Shown here piece after piece: positions 41,701 to 50,274 of a stretch of 64,000 nucleotides of DNA. Both the position numbers and the translations under genes were made by a program. The stretch spans positions 14,442,508-14,506,507 of the forward strand of contig OZ024785.1 of the NCBI GenBank assembly GCA_964017065.1. The letters run 5' to 3'. The DNA is from Haliclona indistincta (Eukaryota > Porifera > Demospongiae > Haplosclerida > Chalinidae). The notes beneath the pieces were generated by a model that was not told where the DNA came from, did not search any database, and saw nothing but the letters and a program-made list of their open reading frames with translations. Position 1 is the stretch's first letter, and each line of letters starts with the position of its first letter.

Positions 41701-42277
41701 TTTTGAGATACCAAACACGTGATGACACCTTCTTCTGATGCGAAATATTACGGTACTTTGCCCTACGTTGTGCTTTGATTTTATCTGATTTACTATGGTA
41801 CCTGTACAAAGCAGCAACCTTCTTGGCAGTTGAATCTTTCAAATAAGCCTGCTTTGCAGCAATCTTTGACGCCAGTTTTTTAGTCTCCGGGTTTTTGTGA
41901 TAAGCTTGCTTTGCAGCAATCTTTGATGCCAGTTTTTTAGTCTCCGGGTTTTTGTGATAAGCTTGCTTTGCAGCAATCTTTGACGCCAGTTTTTTAGTCT
42001 CCGGGTTTTTGTGATAAGCTTGCTTTGCAGCAATCTTTGACGCCAGTTTTTTAGTCTCCGGGTTTTTGTCATAAGCTTGCTTTGCAGCAATCTTTGACAC
42101 CAATTTCTTAAGCTGAGGATTCTTTTCATAAGCCTTCTTCGAAGCAATTTTAGATGCTGCTTTCTTAGACTCAGAATTGGTATCATACGCTTCCTTTCTC
42201 TCAGCTAGTATTTTATCTCTATTCACTCCATAACGCTGTTGATTATATGTGTGTTTTCTACGTGTTTTACTAGGCAT
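35705..42277 (-). CDS. Helitron Rep/helicase protein with C-terminal OTU protease domain
   Basis: One frame without stops gives about 2190 residues from M at 42277 (MPSKTRRKHTYNQQRYGVNR); an upstream in-frame M at 42409 is less likely. Numbering from 42409: residues about 105-195 carry 19-residue tandem repeats. Two Cys-rich clusters follow (CDDCPNERQMMGH; CCSCQCLF to MCSYC). The Rep nuclease has the HUH motif GAPHYHVLLW near 1048 and the tyrosine motif HYVSGYVTK near 1191. The PIF1-like helicase has Walker A GVAGTGKS near 1508, LFIVDEISMVSS, GDLLQLEPVGG and AYVALSRVRSLTGLHLLSF. An OTU cysteine-protease domain follows (GDGNCMFRSF near 2102; HYDVVL at the end). It would nick and unwind DNA for rolling-circle transposition. 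The intact frame suggests a recent, potentially autonomous copy. OTU fusion is known in some animal Helitrons. Confidence 0.93.
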   Translation of the reverse strand: MPSKTRRKHTYNQQRYGVNRDKILAERKEAYDTNSESKKAASKIASKKAYEKNPQLKKLVSKIAAKQAYDKNPETKKLASKIAAKQAYHKNPETKKLASKIAAKQAYHKNPETKKLASKIAAKQAYHKNPETKKLASKIAAKQAYLKDSTAKKVAALYRYHSKSDKIKAQRRAKYRNISHQKKVSSRVWYLKNTKVKTQACMAYYAKRKEIISHTRRIKYYLSPPKSSVKEMYINEVIRELLSNRKARTEVMKAFKEQPMAKRLATKISYRVACRIAARRLVHEALMKRKEYAAELIKSAKSINAKSIKSRDDFGEGTHRKKSCDPYFYEASYVKDDDDSDVPDRIDPSSQPRDEMPCTSDCKPITDDEVNAIVRLKNAFTLPMHELRQALQSCDDCPNERQMMGHSLACHQTGSMCNSELRILRAASAHHKVLRTFMRRVYRAKASHESLVGIDRALGEGNFKHLLSVTGKSFDELLTTNNFVGEEGSSINNSFYRVLNLETTLQLQHALVISQLEKDWNDDAENVCCSCQCLFQRKSVTKANFSKHFDSDIGSELVDYILKHTPPGEDETLYMCSYCKPKIKADVLPPRCVLNGLETVPIPSELDKLDALSKQFIQLAKCFQTVVRLGTYTCKVPVYNSLKACKGSVFFLPLPFNKTCETLSNVEGSAKSGVASPELYILVNGKPTKANVVWRSLVNIERVKAAIRKLKEIHKLYKSVEADSLDETTQKVIEVANNATTKMLDKATADDIAGYQSYTIRYLDNQIPTVSDIDQYKLVNVTEAPIHSRLKYLDVMCFPVLYPNGQFGENHPRNKEIILSFSEFVKQRLHNKDSRFRKDASYVFYLLNQKTLREVGNGVYNVLHSSRGVAMSVKQLLAKVEASDERLEASLFTMLQSVRGSKQYWWQRKSDLKCMVRNWGSPTLFLTFSCAEYEWSDMARYLRKVNNVSPSYDMGRLCTEDPISVSRKFSEKFHAFFRIVICKGQILGEVEHFYWKKEYQARGAPHYHVLLWIKDAPVIGCDDSAVVLKWIQERVTCHIPDKKTSPELHELVTRFQMHKCSAYCKRRRKVGSTFITYCKFGFPRPACETGIVHSVEDSLKTRKKIYELPRTESEVRVNDYNPLILLLWKANIDIQFVSESSLALAHYVSGYVTKAERSNMQDIWREIQDSKSIYSKLYKFGMKALSSRECSLYEAADLLLGDHLTEKSEAIQFVNVSMPHKRNRRLKSHAALTELSKSDPDSEDLFESNLVDTYYPDRPDKLEDVCLYDIVANYSWYHTIVKGVKQTEFKKRGKPVLPNHKLYDLRNENQKEDYYYSLIMLFVPFRNESELLLEDETAEEAFNRHFPDTGENRCLTHHTRLQQMLECNRSVKLINEARQSDCPEQKVDSEPQLICEAVAAMQDAVSMVTKCEDTLSLSDRTNMLNADQRRIFDKVKEHMIHMQQHETNDCSCDLPPLCMFVTGVAGTGKSFLIETIKAFVAQLWPSTDCSCAITAPTGLAAFNVGGMTIHRLFQLPVQHGGRSAVHWSLPKAAHKVMKTALRNVKLFIVDEISMVSSLNLAYIHLRLNELYGGVDYFGARNMIVFGDLLQLEPVGGQPVFSPVPDTVVKYRIGCATSPNIWEETVVYDELTINERQKGDKDYATLLNGIRIGEVTSSTISTLQSRLFTCSLTEKIAELQEQGIMVVTFFPTRKQCDELNNKMLKSLPGKSFELECTDDVDETVSKLKWTKSADKQLHKLNHDCNMTGGLQSILVLAIGARVMLRRNVDTKKGLVNGSLGTVTAITKQFVTVQFDHLTNPYQVERVKSRFVVMKNYYVRREQFPLILAYAVTIHKSQGLSLDHAIIDLSDKVFCAAMAYVALSRVRSLTGLHLLSFDPKSIIVSNRSLEEYNRLRKMYRPDLPLYTIPVQQASKRKLVGKPDTDQVDTVVVPSKKIKCSQTTTKQQTIPVSTLGIHRKRTSTAPVQTAKPAKRACAPNKQLHTTASTQNDDCLITGSFDPVRTQRWPYYYYPVDLEWQKTACATLGLEHHHPPSRRRGGGANVPLTPPDHNHTKDIVGDGNCMFRSFSYVITGSQAQHMAVRQAILDHMVAISHLLYAHRYDLFAGYSSVQQYIERTKMNRNETWGSDIEIITLSHLINTCIFTYSTQDQNWYRFSPHSVDRTLPDDITQRAMYLRYLPGHYDVVLRTLSV
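41830..42110 (-). repeat. 57-bp in-frame tandem repeat at Helitron N-terminus
   Basis: Four nearly identical and two or three diverged units encode the 19-residue motif SKIAAKQAYHKNPETKKLA. The units keep frame and are charged and helical in character. The near-identity of the central units at DNA level points to recent unit duplication. Confidence 0.85.
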
Positions 42278-42488
42278 GATTACTATACAAGAACTAACCT
42301 TCTTCAAAATAATTATTGAACTTACAACTTTCTTCAATGACAGACAGATCGAGACACGAGACGACGAATCCAAACTTCGGTGTGGCAAAAGTAGAATCAA
42401 CAGTCGCAATCTTCTTAAATGGACGGACTCTCACGGACAGGTAGAGCAGAGAAACACAAGAGCGGACAGCAAAAGTGGAAGTCACTCA

Positions 42489-42965
42489 AAGACAACATGT
42501 GCGCGCTCACGTTACATCACGTGCGCATTTTAAATGGCGTCATGCACATTGCTAGCTACAGCTCGTGATCGTGAAGTCCGCTTGAATAAAACTTTCATTT
42601 CGCTAAAAACTAGGTTCAAAAGGCACATGCCAGAAGAATTTCATGAATATTAGTGGGTGTTTAGCTGAGTACAGTATTCGTGTTAAGGCGCTAGACGAGT
42701 TGAAGAAAGAAAGAAAGAAAGAAAGAAAACGAAGATGACGAAAGTCGATTTTCACCGTTTCCAGGTTCGTCACTTTAGTAACAATTTCGAGCAATCTCCT
42801 TGCTACTGTAAGATGGGGCAACGCCAGAGAGCAGATCTAAGTGTCTATGGACGTATAAAATTCATCACCAGGCGAAATACCAGCGTTTGAACGCTAATAC
42901 ATGTATGTAGCCGCCATCTTGTTTTCTCGTTCATCCCTACATAGGGAGACACTACCGTGTCTCCC
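42489..42965. repeat. Dispersed repeat, second copy, with (GAAA)n and terminal hairpin
   Basis: Matches 2201-2600, with an extra 42650-42740 segment that includes a (GAAA)n microsatellite (42705-42728). It ends in CATCCCTACATAGGGAG and a short GGGAGACACTACCGTGTCTCCC hairpin, directly at the start of segmental-duplication unit 2. Confidence 0.6.
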
Positions 42966-45900
42966 TAATAATGAGAACTTAACTGACACATTCCATAATT
43001 ATTTTCTATTTTTATGATTCACAAAGACACTAGTCAATTTTGGCAGAGAATCACCTGTCTGCAAGTGATGAAGTTAAAATGAGATGGTTACACCATGCAT
43101 CATTAGGTTAGCCAATCCCTTGACATGTTAGCTAGTACTTGTTTCAATGAATATCAATAAATAGAGTTGCTATCAGCATTCAAACAAGCTAGCTACTTGT
43201 GCACAATAATTAGTACTTTAGTCAGTATTCTGTTCTTCAGCTTCTTCCTCTTATTCAGTTGGATCGATCATCAACTCTATTGTTGTCAGTCATCTTCACT
43301 GTCACCTGAGCAGCAGTAGCAGCATTTCCTTCAGTAACCTGGTACTCTTCAGGGAACAAGTCATCATTAACATAGTAGCCATCATCATCTCTCATAACTG
43401 CTTCATCAATGGCTTGTTTGTAGGCTTCACCTTGAGGGTCATTGACGTAATCATGGCCTTTCTCTTCTGCACACTCATGCTGTGTTGCTGTTGGTTCTTC
43501 ATAAGGGAGCTCATCATAAATATGCTCCACCTCCTCAACTGGTGGTAAACTACCAATACCAGCTGATTTCAGATTACCTATGTTACTCTTCATCTCTATT
43601 TCACCACTTTGAACTGAATCAGGAGGAAAAAACCTGTTTAAGACAACTCATATAGAGATGCATGATTGAATAGGTAATTCAACTTACACATATTCTGGTT
43701 GCTTTGCATGCTCGATTTCATGTTTATATTGAGAGATTGATGACAAATAGCAGTATAAAATTGCAGATAAAATCAAAAGTAGTATCAATATCAGAGCCAC
43801 TCCACCAGTAACTCCTCCAGCAATAGCAGCAGTATTGGAACTGGCAATATACTCAAGCTGACCTACACTGCTGTTGACATTCTGTCCAAAAAACACCAAA
43901 AATATAATAGTACAGAGACTGATTTTTGAAGATCGTGTCCTCACTGTGACACTCTCTTTTACAGGTTCATCTCTTTGAGGAGCATAGCAAGTGATGACTG
44001 TATCTGCAATGGCCTCGATCACACACTGGTCCACCCACCATTACTGAGATCTCTTCTTTCTCTACATTAGCGATATCCTGTCCCTGAATGCATAAAACAG
44101 CAACTGTATACATAAACTCTAGATGTAGACATAATTTAACTTACTATAATACCAATGGTTAAATCATTCACACCCAAATCGACACTTCTGGAACGTTTTT
44201 TGAGTTGCAACGCCTTGGGATCAGCAGTCAAAGATAGCCTTAAATTGCTGTCTAAATTGTCTGGTCCAGGTGCAGCATCCATTACAACAGTGTAGCTGTT
44301 CAATACAGACAGAGGAGGAGCTATACACACCAGAGTGGTGCCTGAGCTGTTTAGCTGTTGACACATTATCTGAAAAAGAGAGGACTAGCTCACTAGTATA
44401 GAATGAGCTATTTAGTACTGTATTATACTAACAGTAGTAGACTGTAGACCATTGTTGAACTGTAGTCTTGGCTGCTGTGAAACATTGAGATACTGTCCAG
44501 AGAATGTGAGTTTGATACCACCACTGCATGTGACAGGAAGATGAGGAGAGGAGCATTGACACACATCATCTCATCACTCACGATCTGATGGTTTGTTGAG
44601 GTGTTAGTCTAGTATAGACAGGGTTATTGAGGTACTGGTAAGTGACTGAGTTGTTCTGCACCACGGCATTGTTCACAGTCACTAAAACCACTGCAGACAT
44701 GTCAGCAGTAGAGTTACTCCAGCTGCACTTGATTTTATTAGCAGAGATTGACCTGAGAATAATTAGTACATCTCTGGGTTTTACTAGAGACAGTTAATAT
44801 TGCTCACATGATATCACAGGATGGTGTTCCCATGGTCTGTCTCTTCCTCCTCCCAGTATTGCTAGTGGGCACCAGTGATACTGTAGTCCTATCTGCGTTA
44901 CCAATATTCAGGTCCTCTCCTCTTATTCTCACTATTGTCCCTCCAGCAGCTGGTCCGTATGATGGACTCATAGAGTATACTCTCGGCTGACCAAACCGGA
45001 ACTGACCAATAGCTTCTTTATTACAAACATTAACCACCACATCAACACTCCCTGGCTGTGTTTGATTGCTACTACTAATGACACATGTGACTCTACTTCC
45101 TTTCAGGTAGTTGTCCTTAATGGGAGAACAGGAGAGACTGCCGACTGTGATACTGATGATATCACTAAATGATGTTCCCAGATCAGTACCAGTAATGGTC
45201 ACTGTGGTCCCTCCCTCTGTGGGACCACTATCCGGAGAGATACTAGTGATCATAGGAGACAAATCACAGCCACAAAGAACAATGGTGAAGTTGTTAGAAC
45301 ATGTTTCTGAGATATGAACACAAGTATTATCACACCATCCACAGATACCATCAGATACACAATCATGACAACTACATGTATAAGGATGGAGAGGTATTAT
45401 AACAAAATGACATGATATATCCATTAATAGAAGGAAACGTACGTATTGGCTCTAGAGCAGTTGTAGAATGTGTAATCAAATTTCTCACAAAACAATTGCT
45501 TAATTGGTGTGTGTACTGTACAAACTGAAATTAGTAACTGAAACAAAATATTAAGATCAGAATACGAATAATAGATAATCTTTATACGAACCTAGCTTGA
45601 TATCAGAAAGTGCAGGGATGGAGGAGGTGAGGTCACATGACATTGTCTCTGATAAAGTTGTGTTGAATGTGATTCCTCTCTCCTCATTACTGAACACACA
45701 CAGTGTCATCTCTCCAGCTAGTGTGGGAGGAAGACTACCTAGACTCAGTGATATGTTGACCTGAATGCAGCAGACCATGCATTCATGATGATCATGTCAA
45801 TATGACCAGCTCTAGCTCACCTGGTATGGAACTGACTCTATCTCTGATACGAACTGATGAGGATCAAATGTGACACTAATATTGTGTAATGTATATACTA

Positions 45901-48590
45901 CATTGCTCCAAACACTTGTATCATTATTGATGCAGGCAATGTCAGTAACATTTGGTTTGCCAGAGAGTGGATGAAAAGCAACGGTGTATGGGGGGGAGAA
46001 ACCGATTCCAATAGTAGCATAACTGTTAAAGTATGTATCATTGACCCAGTTCAGTTCTCCACATTTGTATGTGTAAATAGCGTAAAATCTGATACCATCA
46101 GTCGCCAATACTGTTTGATATGTGTTAGCCTTTGTCTGTACAAATAAAAATGGCAAATAAAAAGTGTCAAAACAATCTGTACGTAACTTACTCAATCTGG
46201 ATTTCCATAAGGACAAACATTGATCCATCGTACTGCTAGAATCCAACGAGCTCTAAAAACTGATGAGCATTGTTTCAATACAGTATCAGTAATATAGCTA
46301 TTGACAGTATCAAATATATCTTGTCTGTTGTTGAGATGAGATTCATCAAGTGCAGCATACAAGATTATTCCTTTTTCAGTGAAACAAGATTATTCCTTTT
46401 TCAGTGAAATCAAGAACGCTCCAGTATGAAACAATAACAATCATACTAGTTCTGTATTCCAGTGAAGCAAGGACAGGAAATAATATGATCCCCGGACTTG
46501 AAATCTAAAACACATGTATAGTAATAGATCATCCATCCCAGATTTTCAAAAAGATCACCCACAATTATCCAGTCACGTCTAAAAGGGAGAAAACTTGGTG
46601 TTTCTAGCTCTATAGAACCATTTCCAAAGAATTTTCCATTACCACTGACACGAGTATCATCACCCAGATCAAGAAATGGCAGTTCAGTCCGCACTGTTGC
46701 TGCAGGCATCAAACAAACCATACATCACACTTCAGTAGTAAAGTACAACAGCTTACCAGTGCTGAAAGAATGGTTGAAAGACAAGGCTATCATCATCATG
46801 ATTATAGATACACTGAATGAACCAGTGTGCTGCAGTGGAGGCATCGTGATCTACACATGCATCAATGCAGATTCAACCATGGCTAGCTGCTTTTATTGTT
46901 CTAGGTTGACAAGTTTCTAGGAAAACCCAGGAATAACCAGTTTACAGAGTCTGTAGTTTACCCAGATAACCCAGTTTGTAGTTACAGACCACTGCTGCAT
47001 GGGGCATGTTTCAGAATTCCGGGCTCTACATGAAGAACAGATGTTCTTTTGCTTCTATAGCTATTTGTAGTAAATACTGACTTGCATGCATTATAGCTCA
47101 CTGACTCATCATAAGCCACTTCATCTGTTAAAATTACGAAATTTACCTTACAAGATGCATATACGTAAGACCTGCAGTATCCTCATCACATTCTAATTAT
47201 TGCGCAATTGCATAATAATGGTGATGAACAAAGCTGAGTAAAATCAGGAAAAATTTGTACATAAAATATAGTTCTTATAATTCAGTTCCTGTTGTCGTTG
47301 AGTAAATCGTTTTTATTGTCTTCGCCCTCTTTTTGTTACTAACTTTCAACATGTGCACAAAATGAGTATTTTACTGCCTATAGTAATAATTAATTTTAAT
47401 TGTTATACATGTAGGTCGACATGCATATAGGAAAACCCACTGTTCGGGTTACAGACCACTGCTGCATGGGGCATGTTCCAGAATTCCGGGCTCTGCATGA
47501 AGAACGGATGTTGTTTTGCTTCTATAGCTATCTGTAGTAATTACTGACTTGCTTGCACAATAGCTCACTGACTCATCATATGCCACTGCATGTGTTAAAA
47601 TTACGACATTTACCTTACAAGATGCATATTCATAAGGCTTTGCAGTACAAACCTCATCACATTTTAATTTTGCATAATTATTATGCAGCTAAGCATCAAC
47701 TCAATGTGGTTGGAACCCTCAGTGGAGAGAGACAGTTCTCTCATTGTTGTCATAGACTAAACCTGAAGAAAAGATTCAAAGGTGATCATGTGACCAGCAA
47801 CAGCACATAAAAGTGACTCTGATCTACTATAAATCAGTGCATGCTGCTGGTAGAGATGGCACAAACTGAATGACCCAACATGCAGCCATTGACAGGAGGA
47901 TATGAACACTATTAAGTGTAGTGTGAATTTTAAAATAAACTTGAATACTTGCTAATGAACCTAGACTATCCCCAGGCACATGTAATTAAAATCTATGAGC
48001 AAGTAAGTTTTGCTTGCTCACATATCGCACGTGATGTCATCACTCGAGATTATGATTCAGAAACACAGTGACCGATAGCGTATGAACTGATTCCTTGCAT
48101 TGATGTTACATGGTTCATGAAACTGCTGATTACCAATTCAGCTCAAATCAGTCCTATAAGACTGCTATCCTCACAATAGCAGGTCATTGGTGACTATTAC
48201 TAGTACTAGACTAACTAGAAAGAAAAAAGACTAAGTAGCTCACTGCATACAATTTGACACTAGCTAGTACATGTGTATGTCAATCAGATGTTTATTCAGA
48301 TTTATTTTAGTCCATGAAACCATTTTGTTTGTGGTTATATACAAATCACTTTTACCATTGTCTATAATTTTTTCTGTCAGAATGTGGTGTGAAGGTGTTC
48401 AAGACCACACTCAATCAGCTCAACAAGAACGGAGGTCGGTAGAGAAATGAGTTCACATACATATACAGCATGCACACAGTCTGTGAGGTGATTGATCACT
48501 GTCTGACTGTACTGTGATGTAGTACCTAGTTCAGAATTGAATGTCCCGTGAATAGCATTCAAATGATCTCTTAGATTTTAAGGTGACGGT
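42966..48590. repeat. Segmental duplication, unit 2 (contains receptor copy C)
   Basis: Same orientation as unit 1 (19093-25560) and about 90% alike by eye over exons, introns and flanks. The upstream flank block is locally duplicated: 46880-47200 and 47400-47660 both resemble 23000-23330. It lacks the MITE and the repeat pair present in unit 1. Confidence 0.8.
43255..46844 (-). pseudogene. Receptor copy C: NIDO/PSI/IPT-TIG receptor, several disabling changes
   Basis: Exon order follows copy B, from signal peptide (MPPLQHTGSFSVSII) to tail (YDELPYEEP, YVND, YYVNDD). Lesions seen: a 26-bp direct duplication near 46370-46400 shifts the frame of the exon before IILYAALDES. The codon for the last Cys of that exon reads TGA just before its GTAAGT donor (about 46197). 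Two bases are missing near 44030 compared with copy B (GGTCCACCC against GGTCTCTACCC), shifting exon 11. The large PSI-TIG exon (about 45375-44814) and the tail exon remain open. So it is a young pseudogene or a gene with altered splicing. Expression is unknown. Confidence 0.75.
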
Positions 48591-48768
48591 AACAGTTTGG
48601 CTAATTAATATTCACGAAAATGCTTTTCTTCACTGTGCAAAAGCAAACATGTTACAACGCTTTGAAGACCAGCTATGAAGACGCAAAACACTGTTCTTTC
48701 TTCTGGGCGCTATACTGCAATGTCAGGCACAATGCAACACAGCGACAGCAGACAACTATAGTGTAAAG

Positions 48769-49289
48769 TAAAGTAAAAAATTTTTAATAAAAAACTGAAA
48801 AGTGTAGGGATGACTCTTAAAAAAGGAAAGGAACAAGATGGGATGATGCTTGCAAAAGTAAAGGAACAAGATGGAATAATGCTTGCAAATGTAAAAGTCC
48901 CAAGTATCCCTACATCAGCGGCTTGCTGCGACGACGTGCTACAAATGCGGAGTCCTCTTCCTATACCTTTTATAACCGTCAAATACCTCATCGGACTGCG
49001 TCCTCCAAACACAGCTACCTGCAGCTTATTTAAAACTGTCAACTACTTCATCGGACTGCGTCCTCCTAAACACAGATACCTCTAGTTATTCACAACCGTC
49101 AATTACTCCATCGGACTGCGTCCTCCTTCAAGCCACTGATGTAGGGATACTTGGGACTTTTACATTTGCAAGCATTATTCCATCTTGTTCCTTTACTTTT
49201 GCAAGCATCATCCCATCTTGTTCTTTTCCTTTTTTAAGAGTCATCCCTACACTTTTCAGTTTTTTATTAAAAATTTTTTACTTTACTTG
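48769..49289. mobile_element. Foldback MITE, copy 3, with tandem-repeat loop
   Basis: Arms of about 165 bp (48769-48925 and 49130-49289) are almost perfect reverse complements, with AAAGTGTAGGGATGACTC near the outside and ATCCCTACATCAGCGGCTT inside. The loop (48960-49125) holds three units of about 60 bp with CATCGGACTGCGTCCTCC. The ATCCCTACATCAG core links it to the foldbacks at 7719 and 26809. Confidence 0.8.
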
Positions 49290-50274
49290 TTCCTGTTACT
49301 TTTTTGATCACTATCAGTTTGAACTTATTCTATGTTAGATGTTATTTCATTTTTACAAATCTGTGAGCAGTATATAGATACTAGTCTAGCAGAGATGTGA
49401 ACGTGCACAGCCTCTTGAGAGTAAGGAGTGTGGTTTAAATGTTTAATATTACCAATCACAAGAATAATCATTCATTGAAAGGTTTAAAATAGTTAAAGAG
49501 GTTGAGGACGCAGACAGCATAATGTCAAGTCCAGGTATGATTTGACAACATGATACTTGTTAGTAATGGATGAAGAAGAGACTAGCACTAGTACTGACAA
49601 TTCATGATGCTGTGAGCCTAAATAGTAGGAGCACGTACGCCTAGTAGAATCTTGTTGATGTCAATATCACACTCACAGAGGCTTCTAGTCCTTTGCAACT
49701 TACGCTGCGTGGTGTAGGAACCTTACTGTGCGTAGAATCTTGCTGCCGGTAAGCAGGCTGGACACTCAAGTTGTTCACGTCTGTGTAAGTCAGCTTTAAC
49801 CCGCCATCTGAAGCGTTAACGAACAGATCAGTGTTATTTAGGGTATAGTACTGGTTTAGACACATTTTCATACCTCTGCCTTGCGCGCTGAAGCGTCCAG
49901 AGCAGAGACAAAACGCAGTATCGAGATAGCCAGGTATTATAGTAATTAGAAACGGGGTACGGACCCGCTTTATGGACCAACGTCAAGATGGCGGCGTAAA
50001 GTATGCTTTGCTGCCTAGCGGCGCACACGACCCACTTCGTGCTGATTTCGCTCAACCTTCTTCTTACACATCGTCCAAATTGAGAGATGGTGCCTTGGTT
50101 TCACTTGGCCGAATTGATTTGTCCACAGAATTCAATAGCGCTGATCGCGATATCGAGGCGAGTCGAGCCTACAATTCCCTATAGTTCTTTTTGTTACTGT
50201 AACACTGCTGTCTCACATGCATAATGTGACACAACTGCTAATCCTGTATAATGTATAAGCAGTAGATTAATCAA
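49290..50274. other. No recognised gene; two opposed unassigned open frames
   Basis: A + frame at 49972-50184 (MDQRQDGGVKYALLPSGAHD start) and - frames at 50055-49834 and 49871-49641 overlap around an AAGATGGCGGC-like start region at 49985. This could be a promoter-proximal part of a host gene cut by the repeat array that follows, but no domain or splice chain supports it. Confidence 0.3.

Larger units (their letters stand above)
35430..42540 (-). mobile_element. Helitron, termini not resolved
   Basis: Extent is given approximately around the intact Rep-helicase-OTU frame. The expected 5' TC and 3' CTRR with hairpin could not be placed with confidence. The repeat at 42489-42966, also found without Helitron at 2201-2580, may be either a 5' flank or a neighbouring element. 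Confidence 0.6.

Noticed and set aside
41839..42186. 115-codon minus frame with repeated LKNWRQRLLQSKLI
   Set aside because: It is a shifted-frame reading of the Helitron's 57-bp in-frame repeat.
48960..49125. Spaced repeats in the loop of the foldback at 48769 considered as a CRISPR-like array
   Set aside because: Three degenerate 60-bp units without constant repeat/spacer structure, in a eukaryotic MITE loop.
49641..50184. Divergent first exons of host genes
   Set aside because: The ATGGCGGC context is suggestive but both strands carry overlapping open frames and no downstream exons could be linked.
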